Origin: JALELF01 sp964473455
Lineage (GTDB): Bacteria > Bacillota_I > Bacilli_A > RF39 > UBA660
Assembly (NCBI GenBank): GCA_964473455.1
Contig: CAYYQX010000002.1
Location: 62,001 to 126,000, forward strand
DNA length: 64,000 nucleotides
Reading direction: 5' to 3'
Shown here piece after piece: positions 17,468 to 25,754 of the stretch (its first letter is position 1; each line of letters opens with the position of its first letter). The translations under genes and the position numbers were made by a program. Below the pieces are notes generated by a model. It saw nothing but the letters and a program-made list of their open reading frames with translations, ran no database searches and was not told the origin of the DNA.

Positions 17468-18361
17468 ATGAAAATAATTAAATTTAAAAACGAAATTGAT
17501 GACTTTTTAGACTATATTAAAATGGTTAGAATGTATAGTGAGAATACATATTTGAGTTATTATGAGGAACTTAAACCATTTAACACCTTTTTTAACGGTA
17601 GTATTTTAAAATTAAGTGGTTTAGATATTTTAAAATATTTGGAAACAAAAGTTAAATTAAGCGGAAAGTCTCTTACTCATAGCATTAGTGTTTTAAATGA
17701 ATTATATAAATACTTTATCATGGAAGAATATCTTTTTCACAATCCAATTGATAATATAGATAGGCCTAAATTAGGGAAAAGTTTGCCTACCATCCTTAGT
17801 AAGAGGGAAGTAGAGAGTCTACTTGATATTACATTAAATAATAAGTTTGATTATCGAAATAAAGCTATGTTGGAACTGATGTATTCAACAGGCATTAGAA
17901 TTAGTGAATTAATTAATATTAAGATTTTTGATGTTGATTTTGAAAATAGATATTTAAAAGTAATAGGGAAGGGGAACAAAGAAAGAGTAATACCTTTAAG
18001 TAATATTGGAATTGAATATTTAAAAATATATATTAACAATTATAGAAATTCTTTTCTAAAAGAAAGAACATCTGATTTTTTATTTTTAAATACTACCGGT
18101 AATAAGTTAACTAGGCAAGGGTTTTTTCTTATTTTAAGTAATATAGCTAAAATCAAAGGTATTAAGACTAAATTATCCCCACATACAATAAGGCATTCTT
18201 TTGCCACTCACTTATTGGATAATGGAGCTGATCTTAGGAGTATTCAAGAGCTTTTAGGACATGCTTCTATTTCTACTACACAAATATATACGCATGTATC
18301 AAATAAGCATTTAAGAGATGTTTATGATAAATATCACGAAGAAGGAGAAAAAAATGATTAA
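17468..18361 (+). CDS. xerC/xerD-like: Tyrosine site-specific recombinase, XerC/XerD type
   Basis: The 297-residue recombinase has an N-terminal SAM-like core-binding domain (residues 5-90) and a C-terminal catalytic domain. All catalytic residues are visible: Arg in STGIRISEL, Lys in GKGNKERVIPL, HTIRHSFATHLL (His and Arg), His in LLGHASISTTQ and the nucleophile Tyr in IYTHV. This is the pattern of chromosome-dimer resolvases, so a single-Xer system acting at a dif site is likely. I choose ATG 17468; an in-frame GTG nine bases upstream is possible. It overlaps the next gene by 8 bp. Confidence 0.9.
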   Translation: MKIIKFKNEIDDFLDYIKMVRMYSENTYLSYYEELKPFNTFFNGSILKLSGLDILKYLETKVKLSGKSLTHSISVLNELYKYFIMEEYLFHNPIDNIDRPKLGKSLPTILSKREVESLLDITLNNKFDYRNKAMLELMYSTGIRISELINIKIFDVDFENRYLKVIGKGNKERVIPLSNIGIEYLKIYINNYRNSFLKERTSDFLFLNTTGNKLTRQGFFLILSNIAKIKGIKTKLSPHTIRHSFATHLLDNGADLRSIQELLGHASISTTQIYTHVSNKHLRDVYDKYHEEGEKND

Positions 18362-19022
18362 TTTAGTTCGATATGATTCAAGCAATAATACTTACCAATA
18401 TACAGTATGTAATATTAAGGCAATAAATGAAAGTAGTGAAACCAAGTTAAGTAATATTCTTAACAATCCACGTATTTTAAAACCAGCAAAGCAAAGAATA
18501 TCAAGAGATATTGCTTTAGAAGCAACAGATAAGACAAATTCTATTAGTTTATTTAATACTCTAAGATTTACTGATTTCTTTGATTATTTAAAAAGTTCTT
18601 TTTTAAATGAAAAAACAAATGATAGGGGATTAATCGATGCTTTAGGAAAATTAGTTAGTGAAAATGAAGCTCAAGTAGAAAAGGATTCTTCTTTTCATGG
18701 ATTACCATCTAAATATTTTGGTAATATCCTTGAATATAGTAACTTGACTGTATCTCCGTTAGAAGATCTATTGGGATTTGTCGATTATGTTCTTCCAAAT
18801 ATAAAATTTATGGTTCTTAATAGCTCTAAGCCTATACCTGCAAAAGATTTTAAAGAAACACATGAAACAGTAGCACGTCGTGTTGTAAATAATTTCTTTG
18901 ATATTACATATGATAATTTCAAATTATTACAATTAATGTATAGAATAAGAAAATTAAGAATTAAAGCTCATATATTAGAAGAAGAGAGTGAAACAATAGG
19001 AACAGACCAAAGAATTATATAA
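18354..19022 (+). CDS. Unknown cytoplasmic protein translated with the Xer recombinase
   Basis: I do not recognise this 222-residue protein. It begins MINLVRYDSSNNTYQYTVCN and contains no signal, membrane helix or obvious enzyme motif. It has conserved-looking blocks such as PRILKPAKQRISRDIALEAT and a basic C-terminal helix (MYRIRKLRIKAHILEEE). The ATG lies inside the last codons of the recombinase gene with AAGGAG upstream, so translation is coupled and the two may act together. It ends before a terminator shared with the convergent regulator. Confidence 0.65.
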   Translation: MINLVRYDSSNNTYQYTVCNIKAINESSETKLSNILNNPRILKPAKQRISRDIALEATDKTNSISLFNTLRFTDFFDYLKSSFLNEKTNDRGLIDALGKLVSENEAQVEKDSSFHGLPSKYFGNILEYSNLTVSPLEDLLGFVDYVLPNIKFMVLNSSKPIPAKDFKETHETVARRVVNNFFDITYDNFKLLQLMYRIRKLRIKAHILEEESETIGTDQRII

Positions 19023-19065
19023 TAAACTTAACATAATATAAATTATAGGAACAAGTTATTGATTA

Positions 19066-19094
19066 ATAAAAACAGCTTAAATTGCTGTTTTTCT
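19066..19094. terminator. Bidirectional terminator
   Basis: The stem AAAAACAGC/GCTGTTTTT with a 7-nt loop separates two convergent genes. Confidence 0.88.
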
Positions 19095-19871
19095 TGACTC
19101 TATTTCGGCCATTTTGCCAAATACTTCCGCACCGTTTTCTTCAGTAACAACTGTATATCCAAGTTCTTTTAGTGCTTGTAATTTCATTGTTTCAAGTTCT
19201 TTTGTGCGTCCAAGTATCTCCTCTATTTTATGTTCAATTTGTGTTACAAATCTTTTATGTGATTCAACTAAGCGCGTTTTAGATAGATTTGTTTTAGAAA
19301 CATCTCCATCGTTATATAAAACCATTGCCGAAAACAAAATACTTTCAAACGTAAATTGATCTGTTTCATCAAATACAAATTCATTAGGCTTAGTAAAGCC
19401 TTTTATTTTACTAACGTATGCTAGAGTATATTTTAATTCTTTAGCATTATCAATTGACTGCATATAGTGATACAAGTATTTAATAATGTTGTATCCTTCA
19501 ACATCTTTTTCGTCTTCTAGTTTTTCTTTTAATAATTCAAATAAGTTTTTTAATAATTCAGCGCTTTTTCTATTCAAATCATTAACTGAAACTTCAGAAT
19601 TAAAGTCCTTTTTTTCTGTTATTTGTAATAAGCTGCTCAATTTAGCTTCAACTGTTAATATGTAATCTGTATCTACTTTTATATCATTTATCTCTTCAGC
19701 AGTCTTAATACCAAGTAAATTAAATAATAGTACTTTTTTATCTTTTGGCCACTTATTTACATCGTTTAATTCTAAATAATTATATACCATTTGTCTAGAT
19801 ACGCCTAAAAATTTAGCTAATTTTACTTTAGATATACCTAGTTCATGTAATATTTCGTCTAATTTTTCCAC
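19077..19871 (-). CDS. Helix-turn-helix (XRE-like) protein with long helical C-terminal region
   Basis: The 264-residue protein starts with a lambda-repressor-like HTH (residues 3-40: ILHELGISKVKLAKFLGVSR then QMVYNYL). The rest is mainly helical (two charged helical stretches near residues 70-115 and 200-245) and has no recognised ligand domain. The start is GTG at 19871, supported by GGAGGG at 19876-19882. It is probably a DNA-binding regulator. Its promoter overlaps a direct repeat of TTGACA, a possible autoregulatory site. Targets are unknown. Confidence 0.75.
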   Translation of the reverse strand: MEKLDEILHELGISKVKLAKFLGVSRQMVYNYLELNDVNKWPKDKKVLLFNLLGIKTAEEINDIKVDTDYILTVEAKLSSLLQITEKKDFNSEVSVNDLNRKSAELLKNLFELLKEKLEDEKDVEGYNIIKYLYHYMQSIDNAKELKYTLAYVSKIKGFTKPNEFVFDETDQFTFESILFSAMVLYNDGDVSKTNLSKTRLVESHKRFVTQIEHKIEEILGRTKELETMKLQALKELGYTVVTEENGAEVFGKMAEIESRKTAI

Positions 19872-19887
19872 AGTACCCTCCTATATA

Positions 19888-19915
19888 ATTTTATCACAAT
19901 AGTGTCAATTGTCAA
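19888..19915 (-). promoter_or_regulatory. Promoter with tandem TTGACA for the HTH gene
   Basis: On the minus strand, TTGACA (19915-19910) and TAAAAT (19893-19888) are 16 bp apart. A second TTGACA (19908-19903) follows the first by one base, giving a direct repeat that could be an operator. Confidence 0.6.
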
Positions 19916-19936
19916 GTGTAAAGTAAAAGTAAACAA

Positions 19937-19968
19937 AAGCTTTGAGATGTTTTATAAACTCAAAGCTT
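19937..19968 (-). terminator. Possible terminator downstream of the 173-residue gene
   Basis: A perfect 10-bp stem (AAGCTTTGAG/CTCAAAGCTT) with a 12-nt loop is followed on the minus strand by a T-rich but interrupted stretch. Confidence 0.55.
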
Positions 19969-19991
19969 ATTTTAATTTAAATAAAAATATT

Positions 19992-20513
19992 TTATTTGCC
20001 ATTTTCTTGTATAAATAATCCATCACTTCTTGGAGATACTAATGTGTGTTTCATTGTATAAGAAATATCTTTTTCATAAAAAATTTGAAAAAAATCGCTG
20101 TCAAGCTCTTTCATAAAAGTTAAAAATTTTTCACAAATTTCAGAATCAGCATTACCAAAAGATACTATTAATTCAGCTATTGCGTTGTTGGAATCAGAAT
20201 CGTATTTAGATTTATAATCTTTTTTAAGACTTTCCAAAAAGTCTATAGCAGCTGCTAAAATAATCCAAGAATTTTCTTTTATGATTTTTTCTGTCGTGCT
20301 AGCTTTCGTATGGTTATATTGTGTGTGAAAAAATAAGTATCGCCAGCCGCTGCTGCCAGAGTATTCTTTTTTTGGAGTTAAAACTTTTTCAAAAATTTCT
20401 TTTGCGCTTTTTTCAATTTTTATATACTCTAAATATTCTGGCTTTTTTCTTAGGACACGTATTGTTTCTTCTATTGATAACTGGCTTAATAAGTTTATTA
20501 CATCTTTGATCAT
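19992..20513 (-). CDS. Unknown protein
   Basis: I do not recognise this 173-residue protein. It starts MIKDVINLLSQLSIEETIRV and is mostly helical, with a glycine/serine-rich turn (KEYSGSSGWRYLFFHTQYNH near residue 50) and a mildly hydrophobic helix (NSWIILAAAIDFLESL). It lacks a signal peptide. The ATG at 20513 has GAGGG nine bases upstream; a TTG seven codons earlier coincides with that ribosome site. It is transcribed alone. Confidence 0.6.
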   Translation of the reverse strand: MIKDVINLLSQLSIEETIRVLRKKPEYLEYIKIEKSAKEIFEKVLTPKKEYSGSSGWRYLFFHTQYNHTKASTTEKIIKENSWIILAAAIDFLESLKKDYKSKYDSDSNNAIAELIVSFGNADSEICEKFLTFMKELDSDFFQIFYEKDISYTMKHTLVSPRSDGLFIQENGK

Positions 20514-20597
20514 TATATATGTACCCTCTTTCAATTAAATATTGATTTCTATTATAACCAAATTATTATAATATTGCAAGATTTTTTAATAATACAT

Positions 20598-21698
20598 TTA
20601 TAAATACCAGAGTTTCTTGCCATTCATTCTAACTTCTTTTATTATTCCCCCACCAAGACACTCTTCACCTAAGTAAAAGACACATGCTTGACCTGGAGTC
20701 ACAGCTTTACTTTTTTCACTATATTTTACTATTATTTCATCATTTAAATATTGTAAATTAACTTTAACATCTTCTTGCCTATATCTAAATTTAGCCGTAC
20801 ATTCAAGTGGTTTTTCATCTGATAGCCAATTAATTGAAGTTATTAGTGCTTCATCAGAATATAAGTACTGTGTATTACCAAAAGTAGTATACAATATGTT
20901 TTTACTTACATCTTTGCCAACAACAAACAATCTATCATCATTACCACCAATATTAAGTCCTTTTCTTTGACCAATCGTATAATACATTAAACCATTATGA
21001 ATTCCAATAACTTTATTTGTATCAATATCAACTATATCCCCTTTTTTACTTGGCAAATAATTTGCTAAAAACTTTTTAAAATTTCTTTCGCCAATAAAAC
21101 AAATCCCCGTCGAATCTTTCTTATCAGCAGTTACTAATCCATATTTACTAGCAATTTTTCTAACTTCACTTTTGTTCAAATCCCCTACTGGAAATAGTAT
21201 TTTTTTAAATACTTCCTTTTTAACTTGCGATAAAAAGTATGTTTGATCTTTGTTACTATCAACACCTCTCAGTAATTTGTTATCTACTATTCTAGCATAA
21301 TGACCCGTTGCGATATAGTCTGCCCCTAACCTTTCGGCTTCTTTAATGAAATAATCAAATTTTATATATTTATTGCACATAATATCTGGATTTGGAGTTC
21401 TACCTTGTTTTAGTTCATCTAAAAAATAAGTAAAAACATATTCCCAATATTCTTTGATAAAGTCTACTCTGTGAAGGGGAATGTTTAATTTCTCACAAAC
21501 TGCTAAAGCATCATTATAGTCTCTTTCCTGAGGGCAAATATTACTATTTAATGTAGGGTTACCTAACACATCATTGTTTAAAGAACTATCCCAATTACGC
21601 ATAAAAAGGCCTATTACATTATAGCCCTTCTCTTTTAGTAAGATAGCAGTAACACTACTGTCTACTCCTCCACTCATTCCAACTACTACTGTTTTCAT
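20598..21698 (-). CDS. mnmA: tRNA-specific 2-thiouridylase MnmA
   Basis: The 366-residue enzyme puts the 2-thio group on U34 of Lys, Glu and Gln tRNAs. The PP-loop GMSGGVDSS is at residues 8-16. The two catalytic cysteines are in PDIMCNKYIKF near 100 and STGICFIGER near 200, and the beta-barrel end contains YTIGQRKGL and TPGQACVFY. ATG 21698 was chosen over the in-frame GTG at 21707, which overlaps the upstream stop. It is the last gene of the operon nusB-xseA-xseB-unknown-mnmA. Confidence 0.95.
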   Translation of the reverse strand: MKTVVVGMSGGVDSSVTAILLKEKGYNVIGLFMRNWDSSLNNDVLGNPTLNSNICPQERDYNDALAVCEKLNIPLHRVDFIKEYWEYVFTYFLDELKQGRTPNPDIMCNKYIKFDYFIKEAERLGADYIATGHYARIVDNKLLRGVDSNKDQTYFLSQVKKEVFKKILFPVGDLNKSEVRKIASKYGLVTADKKDSTGICFIGERNFKKFLANYLPSKKGDIVDIDTNKVIGIHNGLMYYTIGQRKGLNIGGNDDRLFVVGKDVSKNILYTTFGNTQYLYSDEALITSINWLSDEKPLECTAKFRYRQEDVKVNLQYLNDEIIVKYSEKSKAVTPGQACVFYLGEECLGGGIIKEVRMNGKKLWYL

Positions 21699-21703
21699 AT
21701 TTA

Positions 21704-22120
21704 TCACTTTCTATATGCATTATCAAAGATTTGAACGTTATCTTTTACAACTTTTTGTTGAAAATTGACCTTATAGCCCTCTTCATCAGTAATCTCTTTT
21801 GTTGCCCAAACAACAGTTGGCCTTATTCTATCATATAATTCATCTACTTCACCATCAAAAGTCATATATGGTTCTTCTCCCATAAATGTTGATAGAACTT
21901 TTGTTAGTTCAATTAAAAACTTACGACTTGTTTTGTTATCAGAAGTATCTATTTCTAGTTCCCCAAATTTGCTTTGATACCTAATTCTTATTAAAGATCC
22001 GTTAATAAAACATGAGAATTTTTCATAAATGTTTTCCTCATCAATATATTCTGATCTGTATCCTAGATTAGATAATACTAAATTTGGAAATTTTTCTCTT
22101 AAAAACTCAAGTATGCTCAT
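21704..22120 (-). CDS. Unknown protein in the xse-mnmA operon
   Basis: I do not recognise this 138-residue protein. It reads MSILEFLREKFPNLVLSNLG at the start and is rich in beta-forming and acidic stretches (CFINGSLIRIRYQSKFGELE, MTFDGEVDELYDRIRPTVVW). There is no signal peptide or membrane helix. Its start overlaps the end of xseB by 4 bp (ATGA), so it is co-translated with the exonuclease subunit. No function can be assigned. Confidence 0.7.
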   Translation of the reverse strand: MSILEFLREKFPNLVLSNLGYRSEYIDEENIYEKFSCFINGSLIRIRYQSKFGELEIDTSDNKTSRKFLIELTKVLSTFMGEEPYMTFDGEVDELYDRIRPTVVWATKEITDEEGYKVNFQQKVVKDNVQIFDNAYRK

Positions 22121-22338
22121 TTTTCCTCTATTTCAAAATCCTTTAAGCCATTTTCTGTTGCAATTTTACTAACTTGTTCTTCGATTGTTTTTAATTTTTT
22201 ATCACAAAGTTTAACTAACTCCATTGCTTTAGTATATTTTGTAATTGAATCTTCTAAATCAATCTCGCCATTTTCAAGATCATTAATAATTTCTTCTAAC
22301 TCTTTAATATTCTCTTCAAACTTCTTTTCTTTAGTCAT
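22117..22338 (-). CDS. xseB: Exodeoxyribonuclease VII small subunit
   Basis: The 73-residue protein has the XseB three-helix pattern: FEENIKELEEIINDLENGEI then DLEDSITKYTKAMELVKLCDKKL. It partners XseA in the single-strand exonuclease VII, used in repair and mutagenesis. It overlaps both neighbours by 4 bp. Confidence 0.95.
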   Translation of the reverse strand: MTKEKKFEENIKELEEIINDLENGEIDLEDSITKYTKAMELVKLCDKKLKTIEEQVSKIATENGLKDFEIEEK

Positions 22339-23603
22339 TTTTCCTCCTTTTTAGTAACTGTTGCCAGTAAATTACCTTTATTAAACTTTATTCTTATTTC
22401 ATCATTTATTTTAACATTTGTAATATTTTTAATTATTCTATCACCTACATAAGTTAAAGTGTAGCCTCGTTTTAATATTGAAAGTGGATTTAAAAGTTCT
22501 AATTTATCAATTATATTATCCAGTTCTTTTATGTTATCAACATACAAGCTATTAGGATTTTTTAAAATATAATTGTTTTTTATATTATTAAATCTATCTT
22601 GAGTTTTAGAAAACTTAAATTTTATTAAATTATTTATTTTTTCTCTTTTTATGTCTAATTCTTGTTTTTTGTTTTCATACATTATTAAAGGATTTTTAAT
22701 AACAAAGGAATTTTTAATTGAATCTAAGTAAAGTTTATTGTAATTTACTTTTTTATATATATTTTCGTTTAATCTTATTTTATATTGATTAAGCATTTTT
22801 GTAACGTCAATTATATTTGGTACTATCATTTCGGCAGCTCCTGTTGGCGTTGGAGCACGAAGATCAGCCACATAATCAGCAATTGTAAAATCAATTTCAT
22901 GTCCTACAGCGCTTACAATAGGTATTTTACTATCAAAGATAGCTCTCGCTACTATTTCTTCGTTAAATGGCCAAAGGTCTTCAATAGAACCTCCACCTCT
23001 ACCCAAAATTATTACATCAAGTTCATAAGTATTAGCAAGTTGAATGTTTTTAACAATGTCGTCTTTAGCATTCTCTCCTTGCACTAAACTTGGAAATAAA
23101 ATAGTTTGTGTAATAGGAAATCTTCTTTGAATTGTTGAAATTATATCTTTGATAGCTGCCCCAGTAGGTGCGGTTATTATACCTACTCTACTTGGTATTT
23201 TGGGAATTGGTTTTTTATATTTTGCATCAAATAAGCCTTCTTTTGAAAGTTTTTCTTTTAGCTTTTCAAAAGCAATATATAAGTTACCTACTCCATCTTC
23301 AATCATTTCTTCAACATATATTTGATAATTTCCTGTTGCTTCATAAATAGATATTCTACCAGCCACTAAAACATTAGTACCTTCTTTTGCCTCAAATAAA
23401 AGCTTTTTTGCACTGCTGCTAAACATAATAGCATTAATTTTACTTGTTTCATCTTTCAAAGAAAAATACATATGACCACTTGAATGATACTTTAAATTAG
23501 AAATTTCTCCTTTTAAAAAAACTTGTCTAAGGTTTTCATCATTATCAAATTTGTGTTTTAAATATTTAGTCAAAGCACTTATTGTTAAATATTTTTCTTC
23601 CAT
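22335..23603 (-). CDS. xseA: Exodeoxyribonuclease VII large subunit
   Basis: The 422-residue protein begins with an OB-fold for single-stranded DNA (residues 5-100, LTISALTKYLKHKFD and LKGEISNLKYHSSGHMYFSL). The catalytic domain shows IGIITAPTGAAIKDI near 140, ILGRGGGSIEDLWPFN near 200 and VGHEIDFTIADYVADLRAPT near 235. A coiled-coil region follows, and NPLSILKRGYTL ends the protein. The ATG overlaps the nusB stop by one base (TAATG). Confidence 0.96.
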   Translation of the reverse strand: MEEKYLTISALTKYLKHKFDNDENLRQVFLKGEISNLKYHSSGHMYFSLKDETSKINAIMFSSSAKKLLFEAKEGTNVLVAGRISIYEATGNYQIYVEEMIEDGVGNLYIAFEKLKEKLSKEGLFDAKYKKPIPKIPSRVGIITAPTGAAIKDIISTIQRRFPITQTILFPSLVQGENAKDDIVKNIQLANTYELDVIILGRGGGSIEDLWPFNEEIVARAIFDSKIPIVSAVGHEIDFTIADYVADLRAPTPTGAAEMIVPNIIDVTKMLNQYKIRLNENIYKKVNYNKLYLDSIKNSFVIKNPLIMYENKKQELDIKREKINNLIKFKFSKTQDRFNNIKNNYILKNPNSLYVDNIKELDNIIDKLELLNPLSILKRGYTLTYVGDRIIKNITNVKINDEIRIKFNKGNLLATVTKKEEK

Positions 23604-24004
23604 TATTTATCCTTATATATCTTATCTAAAGTAGCATTAACCATTTTTACTATTTTATCATCGCTGTATTTTTTAGCCAGTTCGATTGCTTCATTAATTG
23701 AAACTATCTCTGGAGTATCTGTATATAATAGTTCATAAGTGCCTAGTCTTAATATAGCTATGTCAGTAAGCCCTAGCCTACTTAATTTCCACTCTATTAA
23801 GTGTGTGTTTATAACTTTATCTATCTCTTTTTCATAAGTTGTAATCCCATATACACAGTTTTTAACAAACTCATTATCTATTTCAATATTGTTTTTTATT
23901 AACTCATCTATATCATATTCTATCTTATTTTTTTTATATAGTTCAATTTGATATAGAATTGTCATTATTTTTTCTCTTAGTTCACTTCTGTTAATTTTTA
24001 TCAT
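23603..24004 (-). CDS. nusB: Transcription antitermination factor NusB
   Basis: The 133-residue all-helical protein matches NusB: SELREKIMTILYQIEL at the N-terminus, then LTDIAILRLGTYELLY and EIVSINEAIELAKKYSDDK, and it ends VNATLDKIYK. NusB with S10 binds boxA in rRNA leaders. ATG 24004 has AGGTGA upstream; a GTG nine bases earlier lies in that ribosome site. It is the first gene of the nusB-xseA-xseB operon, with an extended -10 (TGTTAAAAT) just upstream. Confidence 0.92.
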   Translation of the reverse strand: MIKINRSELREKIMTILYQIELYKKNKIEYDIDELIKNNIEIDNEFVKNCVYGITTYEKEIDKVINTHLIEWKLSRLGLTDIAILRLGTYELLYTDTPEIVSINEAIELAKKYSDDKIVKMVNATLDKIYKDK

Positions 24005-24030
24005 AATATTCACCTACTTAATTTTAACAT

Positions 24031-24060
24031 AATTAAAAAAAATAGTATATATATACTATT
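24031..24060 (-). terminator. Terminator (perfect 20-bp palindrome)
   Basis: AATAGTATATATATACTATT at 24041-24060 is followed on the minus strand by eight T. It ends the upstream 252-residue gene, whose stop lies in the stem. Confidence 0.75.
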
Positions 24061-24814
24061 CTCTGTCGGATGTTTTTTCTCTTACAAATTTTTTTCTTTT
24101 TTCGTGTTTGCTTTTTTCAGCTTCTTTGTTAATTCTTTGAATTCTTTGAATTATTTCACCAAAAGATACCCCGTGACCAAACACAAATTTATCTCCCGAA
24201 TAACAATCAAATAATGCTGATTCTATTATTTCTCCATATTCATTAATTACACAAACTACTTTACCATAAACTTCATTTTCTTCAGATAAACACATATTAA
24301 TAACTGCCGTAGCTCTTTTTTCCTTTGTTCCATCTTTAAGTTCTACTTCTGTAAAAGCGCCAATTTCGCTAAGTCTTTCTGAAATATACTCGTCTAATAG
24401 AACATTGTATAAAACTGAAACACCATCTCCTATAAATACGTTAGTCGTGTTGTTTACTTTTATACATTCAGAAAAGTTCAATGGTTTTATAAAAAAAATT
24501 TCTTCTTTTCCTTCAACTTTTTTTATTTTTCTATGTATGCTTTCTTTCATGAAAACATTTCCACCATCTGGAGTGGCATATTTACTTTCAAAAAAATTAC
24601 CTTCAGCAAAAAGTTGAATATCAGTATACCATTGTTGGAACGGATATATTGTTTCAAATTTTTCGTTAACTATTCCTATAATATTATCGCCGTAAAAATC
24701 ATATTCTGTTTCATAAGGTATTGTGCAGACTGCGTAACCATCAACAAAAGTGAGGCTACTTTTCTCTATTTTAAATGTTTCTCCATCATACTCAACAACA
24801 AATACTTCTTTCAT
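24056..24814 (-). CDS. Unknown protein
   Basis: I do not recognise this 252-residue protein. It starts MKEVFVVEYDGETFKIEKSS, is largely predicted beta-sheet, and ends in a lysine/arginine-rich helix (INKEAEKSKHEKRKKFVREK) that could bind nucleic acid or the membrane surface. No signal peptide or transmembrane segment is visible. A good ribosome site (AAAGGAGAAA) precedes the ATG. It stands alone with its own terminator. Confidence 0.65.
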   Translation of the reverse strand: MKEVFVVEYDGETFKIEKSSLTFVDGYAVCTIPYETEYDFYGDNIIGIVNEKFETIYPFQQWYTDIQLFAEGNFFESKYATPDGGNVFMKESIHRKIKKVEGKEEIFFIKPLNFSECIKVNNTTNVFIGDGVSVLYNVLLDEYISERLSEIGAFTEVELKDGTKEKRATAVINMCLSEENEVYGKVVCVINEYGEIIESALFDCYSGDKFVFGHGVSFGEIIQRIQRINKEAEKSKHEKRKKFVREKTSDRE

Positions 24815-24883
24815 TTTTTCTCCTTTTTGCCATTTATTATAGTTAATATTTTATATTAAGTCAAACAAAAATCACTATTTTTA

Positions 24884-25120
24884 TTATAGTTTCTTTTTCT
24901 CTAACCTCTTTTGTGCTTGATCAACTAATAATCTTGAAATGAATTTATAATGTCCTGTTTGAATAAAAAATAAAATTTCTGATATTTGGTAAGCATTAAT
25001 ATATAGAAAATCATTGTATTTATTCATTTTAAGTAATATTTCTCTTAATTGTTTATAAATTAAATAGTTTGCTTTTTCTTGATCAGTTAATGAATATCCT
25101 GTTGTTTTCTTGTCAGCCAT
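24884..25120 (-). CDS. Small unknown protein
   Basis: This 78-residue protein begins MADKKTTGYSLTDQEKANYL and is mostly helical with a basic C-terminus (QAQKRLEKKKL). There is a clear ribosome site (AAAAGGGGC). No family is recognised. Confidence 0.55.
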   Translation of the reverse strand: MADKKTTGYSLTDQEKANYLIYKQLREILLKMNKYNDFLYINAYQISEILFFIQTGHYKFISRLLVDQAQKRLEKKKL

Positions 25121-25162
25121 TTTATGCCCCTTTTCAAAATCTATTTATTATTTTATCACAAT

Positions 25163-25189
25163 TAAAAAAAATAGTATATTAAATACTAT
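25163..25189 (-). terminator. Terminator after the mutS operon
   Basis: The stem ATAGTAT/ATACTAT with a 5-nt loop is followed on the minus strand by a T run. It resembles the one at 24031-24060. Confidence 0.7.
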
Positions 25190-25335
25190 CTTGATTTAGA
25201 GCCGAAAAATTCTTTTATTCTTCTACCTAGTTCTTGAAAAAGCCCTAAAGTTTTTTCTCCGTTTGATAAATAAGTTAGTCCTTCTTTTCTTGCTTCTTCG
25301 TCCAATGGTTTACTTGCTGATTTTTGTTCTTCCAT
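25186..25335 (-). CDS. Small charged protein (49 residues)
   Basis: A complete small gene starts at ATG 25335 with AGGAGAAA upstream and ends at TAG in the terminator stem. The protein begins MEEQKSASKPLDEEARKEGL, contains NGEKTLGLFQELGRRIKEFF and ends in GSKSR. It is hydrophilic, with an amphipathic C-terminal helix. It lies two bases behind the stop of the four-helix membrane protein and is probably the last gene of the mutS operon. The function is unknown. Confidence 0.65.
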   Translation of the reverse strand: MEEQKSASKPLDEEARKEGLTYLSNGEKTLGLFQELGRRIKEFFGSKSR

Positions 25336-25337
25336 TT

Positions 25338-25754
25338 TTATTTCTCCTTCCTTATTTTAGTATTGTTTTTTATATACTTTTCAGCATTTCCTTCATATAT
25401 GGCAACAATAATCCATATATTTAAGTATATAAACATAACTGTAAATAATGTCCAACCTATTATTGGAACAATCAATAAAAGCAACCATATAAAGGGTGAC
25501 ATATAATATTCACTGCCTTTAACATTTAACCTTTTTGCTGTTTCACATATTATTTGAATATAAAATATCCCTGCCATAATAAATACTGGAAAAATAAATA
25601 TAATTGCTCCAATAATCCAATTCTTTGGTTTCGCATACCAAGCCTTTTTATCAAAAACATCTACCATAGCTCCTAGAACAATATTGCTCGTTCCATTAGT
25701 AAAAATAAGTAACAATAACCAAATCCAATAGTTCTCTTTTTTCAATAAATTCAT
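25338..25754 (-). CDS. Small membrane protein downstream of mutS
   Basis: The 138-residue protein has hydrophobic segments at about 10-30, 45-70, 87-105 and 105-120, with a tryptophan-rich start (KKENYWIWLLLLI) and a lysine-rich tail (IKNNTKIRKEK). The ATG overlaps the mutS stop by 4 bp, so the two are co-translated. Domain fold is unclear; DUF5684-like or signal-peptidase-adjacent membrane proteins look similar. No function is assigned. Confidence 0.65.
   Translation of the reverse strand: MNLLKKENYWIWLLLLIFTNGTSNIVLGAMVDVFDKKAWYAKPKNWIIGAIIFIFPVFIMAGIFYIQIICETAKRLNVKGSEYYMSPFIWLLLLIVPIIGWTLFTVMFIYLNIWIIVAIYEGNAEKYIKNNTKIRKEK

Noticed and set aside
17459..18361. Integrase of a mobile element
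   Set aside because: The protein is of Xer size and pattern, and no att repeats, other phage genes or a tRNA target lie next to it.
22785..23350. Plus-strand open frames opposite xseA
   Set aside because: They mirror a well-conserved gene on the other strand and have no ribosome sites or recognisable domains.
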